From contig NZ_JAKMCP010000002.1 in assembly GCF_022662105.1 (NCBI RefSeq), forward strand, positions 620,001 through 684,000: 64,000 bases of DNA, in the 5' to 3' direction. The notes beneath the pieces are model-generated. The model had not been told where the DNA came from and did not search any database. It saw only the letters and a program-made list of their open reading frames with translations. This stretch comes from Aestuariivivens sediminis. GTDB lineage: Bacteria; Bacteroidota; Bacteroidia; Flavobacteriales; Flavobacteriaceae. This document shows positions 44,764-53,985 of this stretch, in pieces (position 1 is the first letter of the stretch; each line of letters opens with the position of its first letter). A program made the translations under genes and the position numbers.

Positions 44764-46107
44764 ATGAAAAAAAATATAACATATTTGTCGCTTTTAATTA
44801 TCGCTTTATTAAGCTTTAATTCCTGTGATCAGGAAGATGATCTCGTGTTCACAGCTCAAGAACCTGTTGAAGGCGTAAGCTTTTCCAATAGCTTTTCGGA
44901 AGAATATATATTAAATAAAAATGCCTCGGGTAACCTTGGTGAACGCTTTACCTGGGAGGATGCCGATTTTGGCGTTCCCACCAATGTGTCTTACGAACTG
45001 GAAAACTCTATTATTGGTAATTTTACGGATGCCACAACCGTTGGAACAACCGATGGCAATGAGCTTGCCGTAACCATAGGCAAAATGTTAACCCTTGCAG
45101 CCGCTGCAGGGCTTGACGATGATCCCGATACACCCGAACCCAATATGGGCAAACTGTATTTTAGGTTAAAGGCCTTCGTTGGCACGGAAGGGTTACCAAC
45201 CTATTCTGCGGTACAGGAATTAAACGTTACCATCCCAGAAATAATAGTGGGTGGTGGTGCTTTTGAAATTTCTTCATGGGGAGTTGTAGGTTCCGGTTAT
45301 AATAACTGGGGTGCCTTTGAAGATTCCCCGTTCTATACCACTGGTGACAGTGGTGTGCTAGCCGCCTATGTAACCTTGGTGGATGGTGAAATTAAATTTA
45401 GGGAAAACAACGACTGGACCAATAACTTTGGAGATACCGGAGCAGATGGCGTTTTAGATGCCGGCGGTGATAATATTGTCGTTACTGCAGGAACGTACAA
45501 AATTATCTTTAATACCAACGACAATACGTACGCCATTGATCCTTATAGTTGGGGCATTGTAGGTTCTGGTTATAACGATTGGGGAGGAGCCGGTCCGGAT
45601 GCGAAATTCTATTACGATTACACTACAGATACCTTTAAAGTGAGCGTCCAATTATTGGATGGCGAAATTAAGTTTAGATTGAATAATGCCTGGGACACCA
45701 ATTATGGTGATACAGGAGCCGATGGTGCCTTGGATGCCGGTGGGGACAACATTGTCTCTACTGCAGGTCATTATAACATTACCTTGGATTTTAATGCCAA
45801 TACATTTACTATGGAATCTGCTAATGTACTGGGTATTGTAGGCTCCGGTTATAACGATTGGGGTGGTGACGGTCCAGATTTTAGCATCTCTCAAGTACGG
45901 CCAGATGAATATGTGGGTCATATTGTAACCTTAGTTGACGGTGAAATTAAATTTAGGGCAAACAATGCATGGGATACCAATTATGGTGATACCGGAGCTG
46001 ATGGTACATTGGATGCCGGTGGCGATAACATTATAGTTACCGCAGGTGATTATCATGTGAATCTCAATTTGGCCGATGGCACCTATGCCCTCAACAAAGT
46101 GCAATAA
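44764..46107 (+). CDS. SusE/SusF-like surface glycan-binding lipoprotein with three repeated modules
   Basis: 447 residues. Lipoprotein signal YLSLLIIALLSFNSC; an N-terminal SusE-type domain (residues ~25-155); then three modules of about 95 residues, each beginning S/LGxVGSGYNxWG and containing GEIKFRxNNxWxxNxGDTGADG followed by LDAGGDNI and a closing beta strand. The modules are highly similar to each other even at DNA level, which suggests recent duplication. The fold resembles the starch-binding domains of SusE/SusF. Role: hold alpha-glucan at the cell surface for SusCD and the amylase. Confidence 0.88.
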   Translation: MKKNITYLSLLIIALLSFNSCDQEDDLVFTAQEPVEGVSFSNSFSEEYILNKNASGNLGERFTWEDADFGVPTNVSYELENSIIGNFTDATTVGTTDGNELAVTIGKMLTLAAAAGLDDDPDTPEPNMGKLYFRLKAFVGTEGLPTYSAVQELNVTIPEIIVGGGAFEISSWGVVGSGYNNWGAFEDSPFYTTGDSGVLAAYVTLVDGEIKFRENNDWTNNFGDTGADGVLDAGGDNIVVTAGTYKIIFNTNDNTYAIDPYSWGIVGSGYNDWGGAGPDAKFYYDYTTDTFKVSVQLLDGEIKFRLNNAWDTNYGDTGADGALDAGGDNIVSTAGHYNITLDFNANTFTMESANVLGIVGSGYNDWGGDGPDFSISQVRPDEYVGHIVTLVDGEIKFRANNAWDTNYGDTGADGTLDAGGDNIIVTAGDYHVNLNLADGTYALNKVQ

Positions 46108-46124
46108 TTCATTCAAACAACAAC

Positions 46125-46153
46125 AAAAAGGGCAGCATGAGTCTGCCCTTTTT
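46125..46153 (+). terminator. Intrinsic terminator/attenuator between the SusE/F-like gene and the amylase
   Basis: AAAAAGGGCAG (46125-46135) pairs perfectly with CTGCCCTTTTT (46143-46153) around a 7-base loop CATGAGT that contains the first in-frame ATG of the amylase. The shape is that of a Rho-independent terminator, so it could reduce read-through into the amylase gene. Confidence 0.7.
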
Positions 46154-46166
46154 AAACCCTAAACAT

Positions 46167-49100
46167 GTGAAAAGACTTTTACTCCTTTTTCTCGGGTTGG
46201 TGTCGTTCTATGGGTTTTGTCAGGTACAAAATGTAGAGGTAACCACTTCCCCTGTAGAATTTACGGTAACCGAGGAAATTACAATAACGTTCTCAAATGT
46301 CGATCCCACCATTTGGAATGCCAATGAACCGGATAATATTTATCTTTGGGCCTGGTATGACGATTTAAGTGGTGGTGGAGGTGATTCGCCAACCAATGGA
46401 GATTGGACCAATTCCAATGAGGCCCAGAAACTAAGCAATAATGGCGATGGCACCTATAGCATTTCATTAACCCCTAGCACGTTTTACGGCACAACAGACA
46501 TATCGCGTATGGGCGTATTGGTTAAAGCAAAAAATGGTTCGGACACGGGCTCCGGTGAAAAAAAATCGAATGATAAATTCCTTTATCCCGCTACCAATAC
46601 CATTACCCTAACCGCTCCCACCGCCAATTTAACCATTGTCGATTCCGGTACCTTATTCTCCATTTCGGCTAGCACATCGTTTGTGTCCGACTTTACTTTA
46701 AAAGCCAATGGGGCCGTGATTGATATGGTTTCCGGGATCACCCAATACAGTTTCGATTATCTTATTAATGAAGATACTGATTTTGTATTGGAAGCCCATG
46801 ATGGCAAGGTCCTTCTTACCGAAACCTTCAAGGCCCGTTTAACACCACTCTTTCCGGTACCCGATGGAATGCTGGACGGTTTAAACCCGGACCCTAACGA
46901 TCCCACCAAAGCCACTTTGGTACTGTACGCTCCGGGCAAAACCACGGTGCATGTTATTGGCGATTTTAACAATTGGACCGAGGACAACACCTATTTGATG
47001 AACAAAGATACCGCACGGGACAAGTTTTGGATTGAACTCACGGGGCTCACCCCCCAGTTCAACCATATGTATCAGTACCTGGTGGATTCAGACATTCGTG
47101 TTGCAGACCCCTATTCCACAACCATTTTGGCAGAGTCCAACGACCAGTATATCGATGACACGACCTATCCCAATTTACCGGCCTATCCTTCGGGTTCGAC
47201 CAATCATGCGGTTACTGTATTGCGTACCGGTGACACGCCCTACAACTGGGAAGTCCCTAATTTTCAAAGACCGGAGAAAACCGATTTGGTTATTTACGAA
47301 TTGCTTATCCGGGATTTTGATGAACTGCATAGTTTTGACGCCGTTAAAGCCAGACTGGACTATTTGGAAACCTTGGGTATTAATGCCATCGAATTCATGC
47401 CTGTTAATGAGTTTGACGGTAACTTAAGCTGGGGCTACAACCCCTCATTCCACATGGCTTTGGATAAATACTACGGCACGCCAACGGCCTTCAAGCAACT
47501 CATTGACGAATGCCATAAACGCGGTATTGCCGTTATCATAGACGTGGTGTATAACCATGCCTCCGGGCAGAATCCGTTTTACCGCATGTGGAACACGGAC
47601 AATGGAAATTATAACGGACAACCCGCAGCCGATAATCCGTTTTTCAATGAAACGGCCACCCATGCCTATGCCTTCTTTAATGATTTCAATCACCAGTCCG
47701 AGGCCACGCAGTATTACGTGGAACGTACCGTAAAATATTGGATAGACGAATATCATATTGACGGTTTCCGCTGGGATTTAACCAAGGGATTTACACAAAA
47801 TTGTACCAATCCTGATAACCTGGAAGGATGTACCAATGGCTTGCAGGAAGACCGTATTGAAGTGTTAAAAACCTACGCGGACTATCAATGGGAAGTCGAT
47901 CCTGAATTCTATATCATTTTTGAGCATTTAGGAGGTATCGAAGAGGAAAAGCAATGGGCCGATTACCGTGCCGATGAAGGCAAAGGCATTATGTTTTGGA
48001 ACAGACTCGATGAACGGTATGCCCCACTCATTAAAGGCAGCAATAGCAATATTTCAGAAGTATCCTATAAAGTCAAAGGCTTTGATGGTCCTTCTGCCGT
48101 ATCGTATATGGAAAGCCACGATCAGCAGCGCCTCATGTACGGCGTGAGCAATATTGAAAACGGACTTGACCGTTTAAAAGCGGCAGGCGCTTTCTTTTTT
48201 ACGATTCCCGGCCCTAAAATGATCTGGCAGTTTGGCGAATTGGGCTACGACATCAGTATCGATTTTAATGGGCGTACCGGTGAAAAACCCATACTTTGGG
48301 AGTACTTTGATGATGCCAGGCGTCGCGCGGTCTACGAGAACTGGACCAAACTCATCCAATTAAAATTAAAGGCCCCCGTTTTTAAAACCACAAATTTCAA
48401 CGTAAACCTATCCAATACTGCAAAGACGATACACCTAACGTTGGACAGCGCCACAGGTGACGAGATCCAGCACGTGACCATTATTGGAAACTTTGGTTCG
48501 TCCAGCGCCAACGTTACGCCGAACTTTCAGAAAACAGGGACCTGGTACAACCTCATGGACAAAAACCGGCCTATGGAGGTCACCAATGTGGCCAATCCCA
48601 TAACCCTGGCACCGGGGACCTATGTTATTTATGGTGATAAACCTTTTATAGACCCCGATGATCTGGATAGCGATGGGGTAACCAATAACAACGATACCTG
48701 TGCTGATACCCCTCTTGGAGCTACGGTAAATGCCAATGGCTGTGAAGTATATACCTTACCAGCCAATAATTTTGCATTGCAGATCACCAACGAGACCTGT
48801 CGCAGCAGTAACAACGGCGGGGTATCCATAGTGGCAGCAACCCCCTTGGATTATCAGGTGGTCATTACAGGTAATGGTGTTACCATTCAAGATAACTTTA
48901 CTGCTACCTTCAACCACAATGGTTTGGCGGCCGGTGATTATACGGTGTGTATTACCGTTAACGGGCAACCCGGATTTGAACACTGTTTTGTCATTACCAT
49001 TACAGAACCCAAAGATCTTGCAGTCCTTTCCAAAGTGAACCCATCAAAAGGTGTGGTTTCCCTAAACTTAAGCGGCAGTTCGGTGTACCATATTACTTTA

Positions 49101-49460
49101 AACGGTAACCTGATGGAAACGTCCGATTCAACTGTCGAACTCCCTTTACAATCCGGAAGTAACCATTTGAAAGTCGACGGTGACAAAGGATGTCAGGGCA
49201 CTTATGAGGACACCCTGTATTATGGTGAGGCCATCATGGCCTATCCCAACCCGGTTCGGGAAATTTTAACGGTGTACCTGGGGAATACAAAAACCGAAAA
49301 AATCATTCAGCTCTATTCGGTGGTTGGCCAATTGGTCTATCAGGAATCCTCCAGTCAAGGCCGGTTAGCTATTACGATGGCCGGATTTAAAAAGGGTATT
49401 TATATGTTACATGTTAATAGTCCTCATGCAAGGAAAAGTTTCAAAATCGTTAAGCAATAA
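46167..49460 (+). CDS. Secreted multidomain GH13 alpha-amylase with T9SS type A sorting domain
   Basis: About 1097 residues from GTG 46167. An ATG at 46137 is in frame but lies in a terminator loop, and the shorter form begins directly with a signal peptide (KRLLLLFLGLVSFYGFCQ). Domains: N-terminal beta domains; CBM48-like HVIGDFNNWTEDNTY; GH13 regions VIIDVVYNHAS, GFRWDLTKGF (nucleophile), YIIFEHLGG (acid/base) and SYMESHDQQR; a TSP3-like DLDSDGVTNNNDTC; an Ig-like part; and C-terminal AYPNPVREILTVYL ... KKGIYMLHV ... KSFKIVKQ, the T9SS type A signal. It should start starch breakdown outside the cell. Confidence 0.9.
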   Translation: MKRLLLLFLGLVSFYGFCQVQNVEVTTSPVEFTVTEEITITFSNVDPTIWNANEPDNIYLWAWYDDLSGGGGDSPTNGDWTNSNEAQKLSNNGDGTYSISLTPSTFYGTTDISRMGVLVKAKNGSDTGSGEKKSNDKFLYPATNTITLTAPTANLTIVDSGTLFSISASTSFVSDFTLKANGAVIDMVSGITQYSFDYLINEDTDFVLEAHDGKVLLTETFKARLTPLFPVPDGMLDGLNPDPNDPTKATLVLYAPGKTTVHVIGDFNNWTEDNTYLMNKDTARDKFWIELTGLTPQFNHMYQYLVDSDIRVADPYSTTILAESNDQYIDDTTYPNLPAYPSGSTNHAVTVLRTGDTPYNWEVPNFQRPEKTDLVIYELLIRDFDELHSFDAVKARLDYLETLGINAIEFMPVNEFDGNLSWGYNPSFHMALDKYYGTPTAFKQLIDECHKRGIAVIIDVVYNHASGQNPFYRMWNTDNGNYNGQPAADNPFFNETATHAYAFFNDFNHQSEATQYYVERTVKYWIDEYHIDGFRWDLTKGFTQNCTNPDNLEGCTNGLQEDRIEVLKTYADYQWEVDPEFYIIFEHLGGIEEEKQWADYRADEGKGIMFWNRLDERYAPLIKGSNSNISEVSYKVKGFDGPSAVSYMESHDQQRLMYGVSNIENGLDRLKAAGAFFFTIPGPKMIWQFGELGYDISIDFNGRTGEKPILWEYFDDARRRAVYENWTKLIQLKLKAPVFKTTNFNVNLSNTAKTIHLTLDSATGDEIQHVTIIGNFGSSSANVTPNFQKTGTWYNLMDKNRPMEVTNVANPITLAPGTYVIYGDKPFIDPDDLDSDGVTNNNDTCADTPLGATVNANGCEVYTLPANNFALQITNETCRSSNNGGVSIVAATPLDYQVVITGNGVTIQDNFTATFNHNGLAAGDYTVCITVNGQPGFEHCFVITITEPKDLAVLSKVNPSKGVVSLNLSGSSVYHITLNGNLMETSDSTVELPLQSGSNHLKVDGDKGCQGTYEDTLYYGEAIMAYPNPVREILTVYLGNTKTEKIIQLYSVVGQLVYQESSSQGRLAITMAGFKKGIYMLHVNSPHARKSFKIVKQ

Positions 49461-50170
49461 TGAACTCTAAATATTACATACTAGTATTATCGATCACGAT
49501 CCTTATGGGTTGCAGTAGTGGGAGTGACGCTCCGGATCCGGATCCGGGTCCAGGTCAAATCGATCCCCCGGGTATCGCTGCCCTGGTATTTCCGGAACAG
49601 AATTCGGAGTGTACCGAAGGCACCAACCCAACCGACACCGAAAGCGATGTGTTGTTCAATTGGAACGATGCACCCCATGCCAACGCGTACCAGTTGGTAG
49701 TGAAGAATTTGTCGGCCCAAACCACAGCGCAATACAACACCGCCGATTCACAAATTAACGTCACCCTGTTAAGAGGGACGCCCTATGCCTGGTATGTGAT
49801 TTCCAAAAATTCGGGAACCCAAACCACGCCGAGTGCCACCTGGAAATTTTATAATGCCGGTGTGGGCGCCTCCTCGTATGCTCCCTTTCCCGCAGAACTG
49901 GTTGCTCCACAAATGGGCGTGTCCTTAAATGCATCGACCCCCAATGTGCTTCTACAGTGGTCGGGTAGCGACGTCGATAATGACATCGTTGGTTATGATG
50001 TCCTTTTTGGAACGGGTAATCCCCCTACCAACAACCAGGCCACCAATTTAAGCGATTCTGAGTTACTGGTACCGGTAACTTCGGGAGTCACCTATTACTG
50101 GCAGGTCATTACAAAAGACGGTCAGGGCAGTCATTCAAGTTCTTCCATATTCGAATTTAAGGTGAATTAA
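49460..50170 (+). CDS. Lipoprotein with fibronectin type III-like domains
   Basis: 236 residues. Lipoprotein signal YILVLSITILMGC, then an Asp/Pro/Gly linker (DAPDPDPGPG) and two FN3-like repeats: residues ~45-130 (LFNWNDAPHANAYQLVVKN ... YAWYVISKN) and ~150-236 (LLQWSGSDVDNDIVGYDVLFGT ... YYWQVITKDGQGSHSSSSIFEFKV). Its ATG overlaps the amylase stop as TAATG, which indicates translational coupling. Last gene of the sus operon. Probably a surface scaffold or glycan-binding accessory; no ligand can be stated. Confidence 0.8.
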   Translation: MNSKYYILVLSITILMGCSSGSDAPDPDPGPGQIDPPGIAALVFPEQNSECTEGTNPTDTESDVLFNWNDAPHANAYQLVVKNLSAQTTAQYNTADSQINVTLLRGTPYAWYVISKNSGTQTTPSATWKFYNAGVGASSYAPFPAELVAPQMGVSLNASTPNVLLQWSGSDVDNDIVGYDVLFGTGNPPTNNQATNLSDSELLVPVTSGVTYYWQVITKDGQGSHSSSSIFEFKVN

Positions 50171-50715
50171 TGGACCGCTGAAGGATAAGGGTCCAAATCG
50201 TTATTCAGGAAGTCATTTTTACGTTTAGAATCGATGAGGCTCACAAGGGAACATCCATGACCGGTGTGGCATTTTAAAACCTTTGGTTACTTAATAGACA
50301 GGCCATCCTTATGGGCATGTTCATTTGTAACCGGGAACCATTCAAAAACTCCTGTAAATTTTTCAAAAACTCCTGTGAATTTTCAAAATTCACAGGAGTT
50401 TTTCTCTTATGGATGCCTAAGAAATTTCAATCCCTTCACTACAGATTTCCGAAGGGATGCTTATAAAATAAAATCCCCATGGGAAGCCTGGTATATTGGT
50501 GGTCTTAAAGTAGAGATCAAAGAATTCATTTCTAAACTGGCCTTATTGAGATGACACATGAAAATGAAGTAAACTCAAAATTTAAACCCCGGAAAAAAAC
50601 AGTATCAAGAATTATTTTTAAATTAGACCAATCACTATTTTATTTTGAGGTTTGCACCTTAATTTTCTAGTGAAACTATACAGCGTTTTTAATTTGAACT
50701 AAATAAGAAACTATT
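50171..50715. other. 545-bp intergenic region after the sus operon
   Basis: Contains the operon terminator (50366-50406) and a partial duplicate of its left arm. An open frame at 50264-50554 crosses the terminator and shows no protein-like pattern, so I treat the region as non-coding. The last ~130 bp are AT-rich and should hold the promoter of the next gene. Confidence 0.7.
50366..50406 (+). terminator. Terminator of the sus operon
   Basis: AAAACTCCTGTGAATTTT (50366-50383) and its exact complement (50385-50402) form a long perfect stem, followed by TTTCTC. A second copy of TTCAAAAACTCCTGT (50341-50355) precedes it and could pair with the same right arm. Confidence 0.85.
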
Positions 50716-52512
50716 TTGGAACATAAAGTTACCCGTGAAGAATTTATTAAACTGGGAGGTTTAACATTATTAGGTCTTTTAACGCATGATTTTGCATTTG
50801 GCACGTCAACCATGGGCCGCAATGATTCGATTAAATTGGACAAAGACTTATTAAAAAAGTTTGTTGAAAACAACGATATAAAAGTAGACCACATATTAAA
50901 AAATAATACCCTTGACCAAATTCAAAAACTTAATAATTTCAGGAATTTAGGTTCAGAGATTTCCATTATGGTGGCTTCTTTGTGTCATAATATGTCTGAG
51001 TTTTACAACTCTGAAGTTGTGGTTAAGCGAATTGACGACGCTCTGGATGCCATGCTTCAAGTCCAATATGAAAATGGTACTTTAGATGCCGGAGGTAACA
51101 GACAATCCCCACCGGATACCGGATTTATTTTAGAATCCATGTGTGCTTCGGCTACGGTATTACGATTGAATGAGGCCCCGGAATTGCAGCGTCTTAGAGA
51201 TAAATTAAAAACCTTCATCCTCAATGCCGGAGAGGCCCTGGTTTCCGGGGGGGTGCATACTCCAAATCACAGATGGGTGGTCTCTGCGGCCTTAGCCCAT
51301 ATTAATTCGCTTTATCCCCATCCTAAATATCTGCGACGCATTGATCAATGGTTGGCAGAAGGGGTTTATTTAAACGAAGATGGGCATTACTCAGAACGCA
51401 GTGGGGTGTATTCGGCCGTCATAAATAGAGCTTTAATAACGATGGCCAGATTACTAAATAAGCCGGAGTTGCTTGAAAAAGTGACTAAAAATCTAAGGAC
51501 CTACTATTATCACACAGAACCTAATGGCGATGTGGTATCGGTGGATTCCAGAAGGCAGGATCAGTTCATGACCTTAACCGTAACCCACTTTTACCTACAG
51601 TATCGCTTTATGGCGATCTATGCAAAGGATCCCATGTTTGCCTATATGGTAAAATTCATTGAAAATCTACCGGATTTTAAGACCAGTATTTTATCTAAAG
51701 ATCTGGTGTTATTTATGGCAGACGACTTGCTTCAGCAGGACATAACTGTTGAGCCTAAAGCTGTGAATGACTTTGAAACGTTTTTTGTCTTATCAAATTT
51801 AGCACGAATACGACGCGGCAACACGTCCATTACCCTTTTTGGAGGAAACGATAAACCGGTGATGATTGTTTCGGGGAGATCTTCAAATCCCAACTTTTTA
51901 ATGTACAGGAAGGGAGAGGCCATTTTAAAATACATGCGCCTATCGACTTCATTTTTCAGAATGGGATATTTCAGTAGCGATGGTATAAATAAACAAGGGA
52001 ATACCTATATTTTAAGGGAAACTAAAAAAGCCTATTATTATCAGCCACTCGAAGAAAAATATCTCAAAGAAGATGGCGATTATGAATTATCCGAGTCGTT
52101 GGACAGACGCTTCTGGAATAAGATGGATTTCAAATCCAGAAACGTTAGCGATGTTAAACAACAAGATACGATCATAGAAATTACAGAAAATAATGGCACA
52201 CTGGATTTGGATTTTAAAGTAGAAGGGCCTCCCCATGTTGAAGTGACCATAGAGATGTGTTTTAAGGAAGGTAGTACATTTACGGGAGCAGACAGGGATG
52301 CCGATGGAAACTATTTATTAAAATCCGGTTTTGGTGAATTGTCAGTGGGCTCGGATGTCATAAAAGTGGGGCCGGGAAAGATAGCCCATGTGAATGTGAA
52401 TAGATTAGACAGTGAGCAGTACACCTATCATCAAGGAACCCTGCGTACCGATGGTGTTCATGTTTATATTACCGGCTTTACGCCATTTTATCATAAAATG
52501 ACTATCGGATAA
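50716..52512 (+). CDS. Secreted toroid-like protein, possibly polysaccharide lyase or hydrolase (unassigned)
   Basis: 598 residues from TTG 50716; an in-frame stop lies ten bases upstream, so no earlier start exists. The N terminus VTREEFIKLGGLTLLGLL looks like a Tat signal (RRxFIKLGG) in which the second Arg is replaced by Glu. Residues ~60-330 are helical, with GVHTPNHRWVVSAALAHINSL and EDGHYSERSGVYSAVINRALITMARLL, as in (alpha/alpha)-toroid enzymes of the heparinase II/III type; the C-terminal ~250 residues are beta-rich. His, Asn, Arg and Tyr in those segments are plausible active-site residues. The GH105 gene 100 bp downstream takes unsaturated uronides, which fits a lyase partner. Function not proven. 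Confidence 0.6.
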   Translation: MEHKVTREEFIKLGGLTLLGLLTHDFAFGTSTMGRNDSIKLDKDLLKKFVENNDIKVDHILKNNTLDQIQKLNNFRNLGSEISIMVASLCHNMSEFYNSEVVVKRIDDALDAMLQVQYENGTLDAGGNRQSPPDTGFILESMCASATVLRLNEAPELQRLRDKLKTFILNAGEALVSGGVHTPNHRWVVSAALAHINSLYPHPKYLRRIDQWLAEGVYLNEDGHYSERSGVYSAVINRALITMARLLNKPELLEKVTKNLRTYYYHTEPNGDVVSVDSRRQDQFMTLTVTHFYLQYRFMAIYAKDPMFAYMVKFIENLPDFKTSILSKDLVLFMADDLLQQDITVEPKAVNDFETFFVLSNLARIRRGNTSITLFGGNDKPVMIVSGRSSNPNFLMYRKGEAILKYMRLSTSFFRMGYFSSDGINKQGNTYILRETKKAYYYQPLEEKYLKEDGDYELSESLDRRFWNKMDFKSRNVSDVKQQDTIIEITENNGTLDLDFKVEGPPHVEVTIEMCFKEGSTFTGADRDADGNYLLKSGFGELSVGSDVIKVGPGKIAHVNVNRLDSEQYTYHQGTLRTDGVHVYITGFTPFYHKMTIG

Positions 52513-52611
52513 CAGCAAGAAGATCCAGTATTTATGGTTATGGCTGACTATTTTCTAATCCATACCTTGTATTACGATCCCTCGACATAACAAACGCAAA
52601 ACAACGAATCA

Positions 52612-53985
52612 ATGAAGACAAAACTATACCCCGTTAAGGCCTTATCAAAATTTATCGTTTTAACGGTTATCACCTTTACAGGCCAAGTGATATCAGCCCA
52701 GGATACACCCATCAATGATGTGACGAATCCTTTGCATCTCATGAAACCGGATTATCCAACACTTTACGGACCACCAACAGCCGAAAGTGTAAAAGCAACT
52801 ATTGGTCGTGTATATACCTTTCTAAATGATGCGACACCGGCCAGACTCATGGACCGCAGAACTAAAAAGGAATTGAACAATTTTAAAGAACTCAATAATC
52901 ATACTGTTTTCGCTGAAGGGCTTTTCCGGCTGACCAGTTATGAATGGGGGGTGACTTATGCAGGCATGATTCATGCCGGTAAAGAAACCGGAAATGAAAA
53001 ATATACGGACTACTCCAGAGAGAGACTAAACTTAATTGCCCATCTGGCAGACTATTTTAAAACCCAAAACACCCATAATGAGGCCGACGATTCTCCGGTG
53101 CATTCTGTTTTAAATCCGGGAGCACTTGATGATGCCGGGGCTATTTGCGCGGCCATGATAAAGCTTAATCGCATGGGAATGGGGGATAATTTAAGACCCT
53201 ATATTGACAACTTCATTGATTACATAAGTTTTAAACAATTTCGCTTAACCGATGGCACCTTGGCCAGAAATCGTCCGCATCCCCATACACTGTGGCTGGA
53301 TGATTTATTTATGAGTGTCCCTGCATTAGCTCAGATGGGAAAACTTACCGGTGAAAAAACCTATTATGACGATGCCGTGAAACAGGTTATCCAGTTTTCG
53401 GACCGTATGTTTAATACGGACAAAGGGCTTTACATGCATGGTTGGGTTCAGGATATGGAGGTACACCCGCAATACCATTGGGCTCGTGCCAATGGTTGGG
53501 CAATCATGGCCATTGTGGAATTATTGGATGTCCTTCCAAAAGAGCATACAGGCTATCCTACTGTTTTAAAGCAATTAAACTTACACGTAGAAGGTTTGGC
53601 CGCCTATCAGGATCAAACGGGTTTTTGGCATCAATTAATAGATCGTAACGACAGTTATTTGGAAACCTCCGCCACGGCTATATATACCTACGCCATGGCA
53701 CGCGCCATTAATAGGGGGTTTATCGATAAGACCGCCTATTCCCCTGCGGTTCTTTTGGCCTGGAATGCCGTATCCACAAAAGTTAATGAAAAAGGCCAGG
53801 TTGAGGGAACCTGTGTGGGAACCGGTATGGCCTTCGATCCCGCATTCTACTACAATCGTCCTATCCATGTCTTTGCCGCTCACGGTTATGGTCCGGTCAT
53901 TTTAGCCGGAGCAGAAATTCTAAAACTTATAAAATACAATGATTTTGAAATTAATGACGCTTCACTGCAATTAAAACATAACTAA
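52612..53985 (+). CDS. GH105 (GH88/105) unsaturated glucuronyl/galacturonyl hydrolase
   Basis: 457 residues. Signal peptide ending VISAQ. An (alpha/alpha)6 barrel with YEWGVTYAGMIHAGKETG, LDDAGAICAAMIKLNR (contains the catalytic Asp region of YteR-like enzymes), HTLWLDDLFMSVPALAQMG, HYP-type HPQYHWARANGWAIMAIVELLDVLP and the late AYGPV-like AHGYGPVILAGAEI. These enzymes remove the 4,5-unsaturated uronic acid left by polysaccharide lyases (pectin side chains, ulvan and similar). Probably periplasmic. It follows the toroid-like gene and is likely co-transcribed. Confidence 0.9.
   Translation: MKTKLYPVKALSKFIVLTVITFTGQVISAQDTPINDVTNPLHLMKPDYPTLYGPPTAESVKATIGRVYTFLNDATPARLMDRRTKKELNNFKELNNHTVFAEGLFRLTSYEWGVTYAGMIHAGKETGNEKYTDYSRERLNLIAHLADYFKTQNTHNEADDSPVHSVLNPGALDDAGAICAAMIKLNRMGMGDNLRPYIDNFIDYISFKQFRLTDGTLARNRPHPHTLWLDDLFMSVPALAQMGKLTGEKTYYDDAVKQVIQFSDRMFNTDKGLYMHGWVQDMEVHPQYHWARANGWAIMAIVELLDVLPKEHTGYPTVLKQLNLHVEGLAAYQDQTGFWHQLIDRNDSYLETSATAIYTYAMARAINRGFIDKTAYSPAVLLAWNAVSTKVNEKGQVEGTCVGTGMAFDPAFYYNRPIHVFAAHGYGPVILAGAEILKLIKYNDFEINDASLQLKHN

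Noticed and set aside
45454-45921. Antisense frames inside the SusE/F-like gene
   Set aside because: They exist because the three repeated modules lack stops on the reverse strand; their similarity to each other only reflects the module repeats.
50264-50554. 96-codon open frame downstream of the sus operon
   Set aside because: It runs through the strong terminator and its duplicated arm, has no protein-like pattern, no signal peptide or conserved motif, and a composition like non-coding DNA.
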